Below are positions 1-7,241 of a stretch of 12,578 nt of DNA, piece after piece. This DNA is from Candidatus Nitrosopumilus sp. (GTDB lineage Archaea; Thermoproteota; Nitrososphaeria; Nitrososphaerales; Nitrosopumilaceae): assembly GCA_029860565.1 (NCBI GenBank), contig JAOUAY010000025.1, positions 1 through 12,578 on the forward strand, given 5' to 3'. The notes under the pieces are model-generated. The model ran no database searches. It worked only from the letters and a program-made list of their open reading frames with translations, and was not told where the DNA came from. Position numbers and translations under genes: made by a program. Every line of letters begins with the position of its first letter. The stretch's first letter is position 1.

Positions 1-383
1 AATGATATTCTGTTTTCTTTAAGAATTTTTGTATCAGGACTTTTACATGTTGGACATTCAAGATAGTCTTTTACATAAATTTGAAATAATCTTGTAAAAT
101 CATCTGGAGCTCTTCTTCCAACAAACATAGCCTTATCACCAAGTCTCTCTGCAGGAACTGCAAATTCTTTTGAAAGGTATTGGAGAACTTTGTCAGGATC
201 TCTTCGAAGAATCTTTGGGAATTCAGAAAAATTACGTAAAAACGTCTTTTGTCCTTCCCACATTACATCTACAACAGGAAGCTCAAATCTAGTCTGAGAT
301 TCTTTATCTGTATCACCCAGTTTATTTTGAATACGTTTGAGTAGATGTTCATAATCTGTTTTAGTCACTAAAAAATGATGCAT
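1..383 (-). CDS. Translation initiation factor aIF2 subunit beta (3' part outside window)
   Basis: Beta subunit of the heterotrimeric factor aIF2, which delivers Met-tRNAi to the small ribosomal subunit. I translated it by hand from the ATG at 383; it stays open for 127 codons to the window edge, so the C-terminus is missing. The core shows the family pattern: RDPDKVLQYLSKEF near residues 61-74, then a basic FVGRRAPDDF segment near 87-96. After that comes the first half of the C-terminal zinc ribbon, C110-P-T-C113, followed by KSPDTKIL, the usual continuation in aIF2-beta and the related eIF5. The second Cys pair would lie beyond base 1. It is 55 bases downstream of a small zinc-ribbon gene on the same strand with no strong TATA box between, so the two may be co-transcribed. 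Family assignment is by motif recognition. Confidence 0.9.
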   Translation of the reverse strand, partial: MHHFLVTKTDYEHLLKRIQNKLGDTDKESQTRFELPVVDVMWEGQKTFLRNFSEFPKILRRDPDKVLQYLSKEFAVPAERLGDKAMFVGRRAPDDFTRLFQIYVKDYLECPTCKSPDTKILKENRIS

Positions 384-438
384 GGTAGACCCTATATTGG
401 TTTTGAAAAAGGGAAATCGTGTGAACTTTTGTTTGAGA

Positions 439-591
439 TTATTCTTTTGGCATTGCACCAATACGGAATACATTAGTTCCACAAGTAGGACACGTACCTT
501 TTACAGCAGGACGTCCATTCTTTAATGTAGTTTCTTTGGGATCTTTGACATCCCTTTTTGCTCTGCATTTTACGCAATATGCTTGAACCAT
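439..591 (-). CDS. 50-residue zinc-ribbon protein, DUF5679-like
   Basis: A very small gene running from ATG at 591 to TAA at 439, 50 codons. The product has two Cys pairs, C6-V-K-C9 and C34-P-T-C37, separated by a Lys/Asp-rich stretch containing DPKETTLKNGRPAVKG. This is the pattern of the DUF5679 zinc-ribbon family, whose function I do not know. The lack of other domains suggests a nucleic-acid or ribosome-associated ribbon, which is inference. A TATA-like CTAAATA at 616-622 is centred 28 bases ahead of the ATG, supporting this start and a leaderless message. It precedes aIF2-beta on the same strand. Confidence 0.85.
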   Translation of the reverse strand: MVQAYCVKCRAKRDVKDPKETTLKNGRPAVKGTCPTCGTNVFRIGAMPKE

Positions 592-615
592 TATGGAATT
601 TATCAAACTTGGGGG

Positions 616-622
616 TATTTAG
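616..622 (-). promoter_or_regulatory. TATA box for the 50-residue zinc-ribbon gene
   Basis: CTAAATA on the minus strand, centred 28 bases upstream of the ATG at 591. The spacing fits an archaeal TATA box with transcription starting at or next to the start codon. Confidence 0.5.
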
Positions 623-811
623 GAAGAGGCTGTGAAAATTAATTCACTATAGACTAGATGTGCGTAAATTTTTTTAAGTATTCAAAAAAAAAATCTATGA
701 AAAATTTCAAATAATACAACTATTTTTTAAAAAATTATGGTTGGGATCATTAAATTATATGTTTTTTTTAACATTTGTTTAGTAAATGATAGATTTGTGA
801 AATATTATCAA

Positions 812-819
812 TTATAAAC
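812..819 (+). promoter_or_regulatory. TATA box for the gene at 843
   Basis: TTATAAAC centred about 27 bases before the ATG at 843, the spacing expected for a leaderless archaeal transcript. The rest of the 592-842 gap is A/T-rich with no further structure that I can support. Confidence 0.55.
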
Positions 820-842
820 TCCCTAAATAGTAAAATAACAAA

Positions 843-1343
843 ATGGTGTCAAAAAAAGGAATACTAGTAACGGTAACAATATTGGCTGGAATTACAGGTG
901 CAAGTTTTTTGTTATGGGTTATTCCACAAGATTATGAAGCTACGTTTGTTGTATCTGATTACGAAGGTTACCTGGATGGAGTACAAAATATCCATGAAGT
1001 TTTAGAAGAATCAATTGATATCGAGTATCAAAATTTGCGTAATGGAAAAATTACTCCGCAAAAATATATTGCAATAACTGAAGTAACATCATCACAAGTA
1101 ACTGCACAAATAAGTGAATTTGTGACATCAAAGCCATCAGAAGATTGGCAGGCTAGTTACATTAACTATATGGATGCTATGAAGAAATTTAATTCATATA
1201 TTTTAGAGACAAAAGTTTTGGCTAATTTGATTGAAAATGGAAGTACTGAAGATGAAATGAATAAAACTTTAAAAAAAATAGAATTATTGAAGATGGAATC
1301 TAAAGAATTTGTTAAAATTTCTCATCAATCAAGACCAGATTAG
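843..1343 (+). CDS. Membrane-anchored protein of unknown function
   Basis: I do not recognise this 166-residue protein. Residues about 6-26 form one hydrophobic segment after a short basic start (MVSKK), so it is either a signal anchor or an uncleaved signal peptide. No lipobox Cys is present; the protein has no cysteine at all. The remaining ~140 residues are hydrophilic and probably helical, rich in Glu, Lys, Ile and Ser, and would face outside if the N-terminus is an anchor. The ATG at 843 is supported by a TATA box about 27 bases upstream. It lies 70 bases before the DUF373 membrane gene on the same strand. Confidence 0.75.
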   Translation: MVSKKGILVTVTILAGITGASFLLWVIPQDYEATFVVSDYEGYLDGVQNIHEVLEESIDIEYQNLRNGKITPQKYIAITEVTSSQVTAQISEFVTSKPSEDWQASYINYMDAMKKFNSYILETKVLANLIENGSTEDEMNKTLKKIELLKMESKEFVKISHQSRPD

Positions 1344-1413
1344 CCTCAAAACCAGATTTTACTAATCATGATGGTTGGAAATCGTTAAAAAGCAATTCTG
1401 TGATAAAACTACA

Positions 1414-2559
1414 ATGTCTCAACAAACAGACAAGATTGAAAAAGATGTTAATGCATCTACAGCAAACAAATTGCTTGTAATTTGCATTGACAGAGATAAT
1501 GATGTGGGTGAAAAAGCTGGAATTATCACACCGGTTATCGGTAGAGATGCATGTATTGAGGCAGCACAAAGATTAGCATTAGAAGATCCGGAAGATGCAG
1601 ATTCAAATTCTATTTTTGCAGCAATTAAAACATATGAAGATTTAATCAGTAAAGGATATCAAGTCGAGGTAATTACAGTTGCAGGAGTTAAAAATAGAGG
1701 AGTTCAAGCTGATGAAAAAATTCTGGCTGAAACAAAAAAAGTTTTAGAGGAATTTTCTGCAAATGGTGCAGTAATAGTTTCAGATGGTGAAGATGATGAA
1801 AGTGTTATTCCAGTAATTCAAAATGTTCTACCAGTGGTATCTGTACAACGTGTGGTAATGAAAGTTAGTAGAAGTGTAGAATATTCGTATGCAGTTTTTG
1901 GAAAATATCTAAAAATGCTTGCGTATGACTCAAAATATTCAAAATTTTTTTTAGGAGTTCCAGGAATTCTTTTGTTAATTGGAGGAGTTGCAACTGTATT
2001 TGGTTATACTGCAGAGATATTTGCAGTTCTTGTAAGCATTTTGGGCGGAGCATTCTTGATTAGAGCATTTGACATTGATAGAATATGGTCGAATTGGTCA
2101 AAACCAACTCCGATGGGTTTCATCAGAATGTTTACAATGGTAGCAGGTATTTTACTAATTCTTTCATCAGTTCCATCTGGTGTTAGTTCAGTAGATCCAG
2201 AATTAATTAAATCAGATATGCAGTTAATTACAATAATTACGGACAAAGTAATAGTAGGGCAATTTATTGCTGGTGTATTGCCAATTTTATGGATTGGAAT
2301 GGGGTCGATATTTGCAGGAACATTGCTTAGTAATTGGATGGGTGAAATTCCAAGGCAAATTAGTGATATTTTAAGACTTATTGTTTTAGCATCACTATAT
2401 CCAACCGTAATTCAATTTACAAATATAATGATTTACGACGAGCCTTCACTTACTTTGATTCCATCACTGTTAGGAGGATTAGCGGTAACATTAGTTTCAG
2501 CCACAATTCTCTTTAAAAAATATAGGAAGCATAAAGATCAAGAAATGGTTTCAGATTAA
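1414..2559 (+). CDS. DUF373 family membrane protein
   Basis: A 381-residue protein from the ATG at 1414. The soluble N-terminal half has the DUF373 signature: the strand LLVICIDRDNDVGEK near residues 20-34, then TPVIGRDACIEAAQRLALEDPEDADSN-type sequence, and VIVSDGEDDE near 119-128. The Asp/Glu-rich turns suggest a metal- or nucleotide-binding fold, but the function is not established. The C-terminal half has about six hydrophobic segments, for example GVPGILLLIGGVATVFGY and FIAGVLPILWIGMGSIFAG, so it sits in the membrane. The reading frame extends 13 codons upstream to a TTG at 1375, but the ATG gives a conventional start and a weak TATA-like GTTAAAAAG lies about 26 bases before it. DUF373 proteins are widespread in archaea. 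Confidence 0.85.
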   Translation: MSQQTDKIEKDVNASTANKLLVICIDRDNDVGEKAGIITPVIGRDACIEAAQRLALEDPEDADSNSIFAAIKTYEDLISKGYQVEVITVAGVKNRGVQADEKILAETKKVLEEFSANGAVIVSDGEDDESVIPVIQNVLPVVSVQRVVMKVSRSVEYSYAVFGKYLKMLAYDSKYSKFFLGVPGILLLIGGVATVFGYTAEIFAVLVSILGGAFLIRAFDIDRIWSNWSKPTPMGFIRMFTMVAGILLILSSVPSGVSSVDPELIKSDMQLITIITDKVIVGQFIAGVLPILWIGMGSIFAGTLLSNWMGEIPRQISDILRLIVLASLYPTVIQFTNIMIYDEPSLTLIPSLLGGLAVTLVSATILFKKYRKHKDQEMVSD

Positions 2560-2664
2560 ATTCAATCTTTTCTGAATTATTAAAATCAATTTCTGAAAAA
2601 CACTGATATCTTCAACAATACACAAGTCATCAAATGGTGATAAAACATTAGCAAGATAATAGAT

Positions 2665-3438
2665 TTGATATTTCATCTATCTGGACTTTATAAAATATAT
2701 GGTAAAAGATTAGAAAATGAAATTAAAAATGGCGACATTCCAAATCATGTTGCTCTAATTTTAGATGGGAACAGAAGATGGGCTAAAAGACAATTATCAA
2801 TTCCAAAAAAAGGACATTGGAAAGGAGCTGATGCCGTAGAAAATCTTCTTGATTGGTGTGAAGAATTTGATATAAAAATTGTCACATTATATGCACTTTC
2901 AGCAGAAAATCTAGACAGAAATAATGAAGAGTTAGTAGATCTTTATGAACTAATCCGAATCAGACTAGAGAAATTATTCAATGATCCTAGAATCCATAGA
3001 AGTAAAATGAGAGTTAAAGCTATTGGAAGAACTGAATTACTTCCAGAATCCATCAAAGAAGTTCTAAAACGATTAGATGATGTTACAAAAGAATACGATA
3101 AACATTTTCTAAATATTGCATTAGCATATGGTGGACAAAATGAATTAGTAGATGCTGTAAAAAAAATAGTAATAAAAATTAAAGATGGAACACTCAATAT
3201 AGAAGATATCAACAAGAGAGAAATTGAATCAAATTTATACACATCACATTTACCACAGTCATCTCCAGATATGGTTTTGAGAACCTCAGGTGAGAAGAGG
3301 TTAAGTGGATTTCTTATGTGGCAAAGTGCATATAGTGAATTAATTTTTATGGATATTTTTTGGCCTGAATTTAGAAAAATAGATTTAATGAGGGCGATTA
3401 GGACTTATCAGGAGAGGAAAAGAAGGTTAGGGAAATGA
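2665..3438 (+). CDS. uppS: cis-Prenyl (polyprenyl) diphosphate synthase, UppS family
   Basis: Adds isopentenyl diphosphate in cis configuration to an allylic primer, making the long polyprenyl diphosphate that in archaea becomes the dolichol-type carrier for protein and surface glycosylation. The 257 residues show the family motifs in order: LILDGNRRWAKR near 30-41 (the Asp binds Mg-diphosphate), GHWKGADAVENL near 49-60, TLYALSAENLDR near 76-87, NIALAYGGQNEL near 150-161 and the C-terminal LRTSGEKRLSGFLMWQSAYSEL near 206-227. Length is normal. The start is TTG, because in-frame stops lie just upstream and no earlier ATG fits; a weak GATAAAAC at 2639-2646 may be its TATA box. It overlaps the next gene by ATGA, so the two are translationally coupled. 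Chain length and final product cannot be told from sequence. Confidence 0.93.
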   Translation: MIFHLSGLYKIYGKRLENEIKNGDIPNHVALILDGNRRWAKRQLSIPKKGHWKGADAVENLLDWCEEFDIKIVTLYALSAENLDRNNEELVDLYELIRIRLEKLFNDPRIHRSKMRVKAIGRTELLPESIKEVLKRLDDVTKEYDKHFLNIALAYGGQNELVDAVKKIVIKIKDGTLNIEDINKREIESNLYTSHLPQSSPDMVLRTSGEKRLSGFLMWQSAYSELIFMDIFWPEFRKIDLMRAIRTYQERKRRLGK

Positions 3439-3854
3439 TTGAAGAGACGTCTGCAGGAATTGTGTTATTTAGAAAAGAGGAATCAAAAAAATTATTTTTA
3501 CTTTTACATTATCCATCAGGACATTGGGATTTTGTGAAAGGAAAAATGGAAAAAGGTGAATCAACTCATCAAACAGCAATTAGAGAAACTGAAGAAGAAA
3601 CAGGAATCACAGACATTACATTCTTAGAAAATTTTGAAGAATGGATTGAATATAATTTTCAGTATCAAGGTGAGCTAGTTAATAAAAAAGTAGTATTTTT
3701 CTTAGCTGAAACAAAAACCGAAGATGTTAAGATTTCACATGAACATCAAAATTATGCATGGATGGATTATAACACATCGATGGAAAAAACTACATTTGAT
3801 AATGCAAAAACTGTATTAACAAAAGCACAAACATTACTTTCCAATACTTTGTAG
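3435..3854 (+). CDS. Nudix hydrolase (diadenosine tetraphosphate hydrolase-like)
   Basis: A 139-residue Nudix enzyme that would cleave a nucleoside diphosphate linked to another moiety. The Nudix box is complete at residues 36-58: G36, E42, then R50-E51 and E54-E55 with the closing T-G-I, the residues that bind the catalytic metals. The sequence before it (GHWDFVKGKMEKGE) resembles small MutT/Ap4A-type hydrolases, but the substrate cannot be fixed from sequence. Its ATG at 3435 overlaps the TGA of the prenyl synthase gene (ATGA), and purine-rich AGGAG and GAAGG lie just upstream, so coupled translation is likely. The 3' end overlaps convergent pyrF by 21 bases. Confidence 0.9.
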   Translation: MIEETSAGIVLFRKEESKKLFLLLHYPSGHWDFVKGKMEKGESTHQTAIRETEEETGITDITFLENFEEWIEYNFQYQGELVNKKVVFFLAETKTEDVKISHEHQNYAWMDYNTSMEKTTFDNAKTVLTKAQTLLSNTL

Positions 3855-4574
3855 ATACAATTCTTTTGCAACATTAATTGGATTCTTAGAATTTAAAATA
3901 GTTCTACCAACAATTAGATAATTAGTCCCAGCCAAAATTACCTCATTTGCATTACCCCCTTGAATACCAACGCCAGGAGAGAATATACTTAAATTTTTTC
4001 TTGCTTTTTGAGAGCAATATTGAATAATTTTTGGAAATGTAGCTCCCACTACAATTCCATCGACTTTTGCTGTTAGAGCCCAATTTAAAAATAATTGGTA
4101 TAATTGTTGTTTTTTTTCCATTTTAATTTCCATATCATAGGACAATTTAGCCTCGGGCGCACTCATGTGACACAATGTAATTACGCCTTTTTCACTTTTA
4201 TGAGCAAATTTTACTAAACTTTTCAGACTATCAAGACCCATTATTGGATTTGCAATTACTGCGTCAAATCCCAAATTCCACAGATGTTCGGTTGTGACTC
4301 GATTGGTATTTCCAATATCATTGAGCTTGATATCAGCAATTGTTTGTAATCCATATCTATGAGCCATTTTATTTATTTTCAAAATTTCTCTTCCACTCAA
4401 AGGAAGAAGTAAATGGAAATTTAGTTTCACTCCACATAGATAGGGATGTAATTGTTTAATGTTCTGAATTGTTTTTGTTTCTAAATTTTTAACAGAGAAA
4501 TTATAATCATTGGCAAGAATTACTTTGCCATTAGTCTTTGAGATCTGTGAGAGTCTAGTTTTGAAGGTGGCCAT
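3834..4574 (-). CDS. pyrF: Orotidine 5'-phosphate decarboxylase
   Basis: Converts OMP to UMP, the last step of de novo pyrimidine synthesis. The 246-residue product (from ATG at 4574) carries the catalytic array: K50 in GVKLN and D81-I-K83-L-N-D86 in ADIKLNDIGNT. The C-terminal phosphate-binding part is also intact, with SPGVGIQGG near 199-207 and YLIVGRTI near 219-226, where the Arg grips the phosphate. The open frame continues two codons upstream to a TTG (4580); ATG is preferred. The start lies inside the 3' end of the upstream unknown gene (20-base overlap), so it is probably read from that gene's message. Its 3' end runs 21 bases into the convergent Nudix gene. Confidence 0.93.
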   Translation of the reverse strand: MATFKTRLSQISKTNGKVILANDYNFSVKNLETKTIQNIKQLHPYLCGVKLNFHLLLPLSGREILKINKMAHRYGLQTIADIKLNDIGNTNRVTTEHLWNLGFDAVIANPIMGLDSLKSLVKFAHKSEKGVITLCHMSAPEAKLSYDMEIKMEKKQQLYQLFLNWALTAKVDGIVVGATFPKIIQYCSQKARKNLSIFSPGVGIQGGNANEVILAGTNYLIVGRTILNSKNPINVAKELYLQSIGK

Positions 4575-5238
4575 AATCAACTAGTGGATGTGTATCTTTT
4601 AATTTTATTATTTTGATATAAGAATACCCGTGTTCAGAAGGATTTTCTACGAATGTAGGCTGAGATCCATTTGTAGTAGAAAATTTCAAAAATGGCATTT
4701 GTGGATCAATGTCTAAAACAACATGACAAAAATAAGATGTACCTTCATCATTAAAATTCATGAAAACTCCAATTAACCATTTATCATTATGTGGAAAGGA
4801 AAATAGTGGAAACGGAATTTCTTCAAAACCCCAAGTAAGTTTTGCTAGACTTGACATGTCTTCCAACTCAATAGGTTGATATCTATCCAGAGTTCCATTA
4901 CCAGGTTGTAAAGTTTTAGGTAGCGATTTTATTCTAACGATTGGGGAATAGAGTTTACTAGCATCTGAAGTAGTATCAACAACTTCAGATTCTTCTTTAC
5001 CTCCTTTTAGCCCATAACAAAGATAATGACCATTATTTTCTAAATGTGTGTAGTATACAATTGGTTTTTCTTTTAAAACATCCATTTGTACAGATAAAAT
5101 TTTTTTTCCATCATAATCATGTAAAAAAGAAACACGTGGTGCACGCTCTAGTGCACAAACGAGCCTAGTGAATTCTAAAGTTGAGTTAACTTGAATATAA
5201 CGTGGTAATTTATCAACACTGGTTTTTAGATTGTCCAC
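4555..5238 (-). CDS. Conserved-looking protein of unknown function upstream of pyrF
   Basis: I do not recognise this 227-residue protein. It has no signal peptide or transmembrane segment and looks like a soluble mixed alpha/beta protein with many aromatic residues, for example WGFEEIPFPLFSFPHNDKW near the middle and YIKIIKLKDTHPLVDYGHLQN at the end. The start is GTG at 5238. This is supported by a TTTAATT box (5261-5267) centred 26 bases upstream, giving a leaderless message. The gene overlaps pyrF by 20 bases, which argues for co-expression and perhaps a role linked to pyrimidine synthesis; that is inference from position only. Confidence 0.7.
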   Translation of the reverse strand: MDNLKTSVDKLPRYIQVNSTLEFTRLVCALERAPRVSFLHDYDGKKILSVQMDVLKEKPIVYYTHLENNGHYLCYGLKGGKEESEVVDTTSDASKLYSPIVRIKSLPKTLQPGNGTLDRYQPIELEDMSSLAKLTWGFEEIPFPLFSFPHNDKWLIGVFMNFNDEGTSYFCHVVLDIDPQMPFLKFSTTNGSQPTFVENPSEHGYSYIKIIKLKDTHPLVDYGHLQN

Positions 5239-5260
5239 ATAGATTGGTCATAGATTATCA

Positions 5261-5267
5261 AATTAAA
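5261..5267 (-). promoter_or_regulatory. TATA box for the unknown gene–pyrF pair
   Basis: TTTAATT on the minus strand, centred 26 bases before the GTG at 5238. It supports GTG as a leaderless start and a promoter for both genes. Confidence 0.45.
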
Positions 5268-5287
5268 CTTATCCAAAAGTTTGGAGC

Positions 5288-6289
5288 CTAATTTCTTCTA
5301 TCAATGACATCACAGACATCAGGACCAGTACCAATTATTGTAACAGGTATATTTAATTCTGTTTCAATATTTTTTATGAATGCTTTTGCATCATCAGATA
5401 GTTCATCAAAAGAAGTTTTTCCAGTACAATCAGTAAAGAGCACATCTAATTTTGTGATGGAGATTTGTGTTGCACCATTGAGCATGATTGCACGCCTAGC
5501 TAAATCAAAATCAAAATCTGCAGCACGTCTTTGTCTACCTGTAACTGTGCCAAATTCTGACCAACCCTTTTTTTCTGCATCTTCAAGAGAAAGTTCTTTG
5601 TCAAGAGGACCAGTTCCAACACGTGTAACATAAGATTTGAAAACAACAATGACCTCATCTACTTTAGTAGGTCCAAGACCAACATCAGCACAGATTCCGG
5701 ATGCGGTGACATCCTTAGATGTTACAAATGGATATGTTCCGTGCCATAAGGAGAGAAAAGTTCCTTGAGTACCCTCTACTAAGACATTTTCATTTGCATC
5801 AAGTGCTGAATTAATTTCCAAAGGAACATCAACAATGAGAGAAGATAAAGAATCAAAATCTTTTGCTAGTTTCAAAACTCTCATGGCTCTATCAGCATTT
5901 GCAGGGCCAGTACCAGAACCAGTACTTCCAATCTTTTCTTTTAATTCACCTTTAGAATCTCTTACTAAATGAGTTTCCTCAATTATTCCACAATGTTTGT
6001 CAATAAATGCACGTCCAGTTACATCAAAATCCTGAATTTCCTTGTTAAGAACGTCCGGATTAATGACAACTCCAGCCCCAATCATTACTTTAGCATTTTT
6101 ATTTAAAAATCCACTTGGAAGCATTCTTACTTTATACACTCTGTCGCCATCTCGAATGGTATGACCAGCATTTGGGCCTGCACCACCACGTACAATTATT
6201 TTTGGATTATCTTTAATTGCCAAATATGAGATGATCTTTCCTTTACCTTCATCACCAAAAAATCCTCCAACAACTACAGTGGACGTCAT
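5288..6289 (-). CDS. purA: Adenylosuccinate synthetase
   Basis: Joins IMP and aspartate using GTP to give adenylosuccinate, the first committed step to AMP. The 333-residue protein is short, as archaeal PurA enzymes are (bacterial ones run to about 430). The GTP loop is GDEGKGK at residues 12-18 with catalytic D13. N40-A-G-H43-T supplies the catalytic His. Also visible are GSTGSGTGPANADRAMR (IMP site), VEGTQGTFLSLWHGTYPFVTS, RVGTGPL, TGRQRRAADFD and ITKLDVLF near the C-terminus. The residues before the loop read GGFF rather than the bacterial G-x-Q-W. ATG at 6289 is supported by a TATA box 25 bases upstream. It is divergent from the gene at 6370. Confidence 0.93.
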   Translation of the reverse strand: MTSTVVVGGFFGDEGKGKIISYLAIKDNPKIIVRGGAGPNAGHTIRDGDRVYKVRMLPSGFLNKNAKVMIGAGVVINPDVLNKEIQDFDVTGRAFIDKHCGIIEETHLVRDSKGELKEKIGSTGSGTGPANADRAMRVLKLAKDFDSLSSLIVDVPLEINSALDANENVLVEGTQGTFLSLWHGTYPFVTSKDVTASGICADVGLGPTKVDEVIVVFKSYVTRVGTGPLDKELSLEDAEKKGWSEFGTVTGRQRRAADFDFDLARRAIMLNGATQISITKLDVLFTDCTGKTSFDELSDDAKAFIKNIETELNIPVTIIGTGPDVCDVIDRRN

Positions 6290-6310
6290 GTTGTTAAACT
6301 TAAAATTCGT

Positions 6311-6318
6311 TTATTTAA
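6311..6318 (-). promoter_or_regulatory. TATA box for purA
   Basis: TTAAATAA on the minus strand, centred about 25-26 bases ahead of the purA ATG at 6289. This is a near-consensus archaeal TATA box and implies a leaderless purA message. Confidence 0.6.
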
Positions 6319-6339
6319 GCTAAAGTGTTTTCGTATGAT

Positions 6340-6347
6340 TTTATATT
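6340..6347 (+). promoter_or_regulatory. TATA box for the gene at 6370
   Basis: TTTATATT centred 26-27 bases before the ATG at 6370. It favours that ATG over the upstream in-frame GTG at 6325, because the box would otherwise lie inside the coding region. Confidence 0.6.
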
Positions 6348-6362
6348 CAACAATGATTGTTG
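6348..6362. promoter_or_regulatory. Perfect palindrome, candidate operator
   Basis: CAACAAT-G-ATTGTTG is a perfect 7+1+7 inverted repeat. It begins at the base after the TATA box (6340-6347) and ends 8 bases before the ATG at 6370, so it fills the stretch between box and transcription start. A dimeric repressor bound here would block polymerase recruitment. The position is seen directly; the operator role is inferred. It is also 59 bases upstream of the divergent purA start. Confidence 0.4.
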
Positions 6363-6369
6363 TAGATTA

Positions 6370-6831
6370 ATGGTAGGGGAAAATTTTGCAGGAAATATTA
6401 TAATTAACTTGGCTAATTTACCAGATTTTCTAAGAAATCCAATTTTAAAAAAAAGAATGATAGAATTCTTTTCGTTATCTGAACCCGAAAAAAAAGAAGT
6501 CATTAACAATGCATTAGAAGCAGGTCCTACCATCCCATTTCCAAACTTTTCAAAACTTTTTAAAACATGGCTTAAAATTCTAACAACATTAACAGAAGAA
6601 CAAAGAGAAGGACTATTTTCAGCATACATTACAGAAGTGGCAAAATCACCACAAAAATTAATCACTTTCAACATAGATGGAATTCTAGAAATATTTTTGA
6701 CATTAGAAGATAAGGAAAAAGTGATTCTGGCCAATACAATTAAAAAAATAATCAACAACCTAGATGAAAATTCAAAAAGAACAATTCTGCTAGTTGTGCC
6801 AGATAACGCTAAAAAACATTTGAGATTTTAG
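6370..6831 (+). CDS. Unknown all-helical protein with internal repeats
   Basis: I do not recognise this 153-residue protein. It has no Cys, no signal peptide and no clear membrane segment, and looks helical throughout. A short pattern recurs: a hydrophobic helix, then Leu followed by acidic residues and a second helix. The key Leu residues are L36 (SLSEPEKKEVI), L74 (TLTEEQREGLF), L112 (TLEDKEKVIL) and L131 (NLDENSKRTIL), spaced 38, 38 and 19. The ATG at 6370 is chosen because a TATA box sits 26-27 bases upstream; the frame stays open back to GTG 6325. It is divergent from purA, and its stop overlaps the convergent gene's stop by four bases. The palindrome in its promoter suggests it is regulated. 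Confidence 0.7.
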   Translation: MVGENFAGNIIINLANLPDFLRNPILKKRMIEFFSLSEPEKKEVINNALEAGPTIPFPNFSKLFKTWLKILTTLTEEQREGLFSAYITEVAKSPQKLITFNIDGILEIFLTLEDKEKVILANTIKKIINNLDENSKRTILLVVPDNAKKHLRF

Positions 6832-7109
6832 ATGCCTGTAGGCTCATCAGGTTTCCTATTATCCTCATTAGAATAATCTATCACTTCGCCTTCAGGAGAC
6901 AACACACCTACAAATATTTTTTCATGTTTTTTCAATAATTTTCTGTGATCAAGCATTGACATATCAAGTTTCATTTCATTCATTACCATTACTTGATATT
7001 CTTTCCATTCAGCCCAACATTTGTTACAAGTGGGGTATTTTTCAGCAACAATTCCAAGTTGCTCATTATCAAGAATAGAATTTTTACATTTTGTACAAAT
7101 GCGACTCAT
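6828..7109 (-). CDS. Zinc-ribbon protein with YggX-like (Fe(II)-trafficking) C-terminal part
   Basis: A 93-residue protein from ATG at 7109. Residues 1-31 hold two Cys pairs, C5-T-K-C8 and C28-N-K-C31, a zinc-ribbon or rubredoxin-like knuckle. The rest, WAEWKEYQVMVMNE near 32-45 and KLDMSMLDHRKLLKKH near 47-62, closely resembles the helical core of bacterial YggX (WAQWQHKQTMLINE, LNMMNAEHRKLL). YggX is linked to iron trafficking and protection of Fe-S clusters. YggX itself lacks this ribbon, so the protein looks like a ribbon joined to the YggX core. The frame is open four codons further upstream, but ATG 7109 is supported by a GATAAAA box 26-27 bases before it. The iron role is inference; the Cys pairs might bind iron instead of zinc. 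Confidence 0.75.
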   Translation of the reverse strand: MSRICTKCKNSILDNEQLGIVAEKYPTCNKCWAEWKEYQVMVMNEMKLDMSMLDHRKLLKKHEKIFVGVLSPEGEVIDYSNEDNRKPDEPTGI

Positions 7110-7132
7110 AGAAATTAGCAATAATAAACTCC

Positions 7133-7139
7133 TTTTATC
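7133..7139 (-). promoter_or_regulatory. TATA box for the zinc-ribbon/YggX-like gene
   Basis: GATAAAA on the minus strand, centred 26-27 bases upstream of the ATG at 7109. Confidence 0.45.
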
Positions 7140-7211
7140 TTTTTGTTGTGATCATAGAAAACTATCATATTTTTTAATGTTGTATACAATTATGAAAATT
7201 TATGATTTAAA

Positions 7212-7219
7212 TTTTAATA
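7212..7219 (+). promoter_or_regulatory. TATA box for the frameshifted gene at 7242
   Basis: TTTTAATA centred about 26 bases upstream of the TTG at 7242. No comparable box lies 26 bases before the GTG at 7321, which argues that 7242 rather than 7321 is the true start. Confidence 0.4.
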
Positions 7220-7241
7220 ATAAATATAAATGAATTAGTTA

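Noticed and set aside
1375..1413. TTG 1375 as an earlier start for the DUF373 gene.
   Set aside because: The extra 13 residues do not look like the family, and ATG 1414 gives a normal start with a weak box about 26 bases upstream.
2634..2652. ATG at 2634 upstream of the prenyl synthase gene.
   Set aside because: It is in another frame and stops after five codons; the family N-terminus fits TTG 2665.
6325..6369. GTG 6325 as start of the helical unknown protein.
   Set aside because: The TATA box and the palindrome would lie inside the coding region; ATG 6370 fits the promoter spacing.
6315..6758. A 147-codon open frame on the minus strand opposite the gene at 6370.
   Set aside because: Its composition is that of an antisense shadow, it has no recognisable motif, and the plus-strand gene has a clear promoter.
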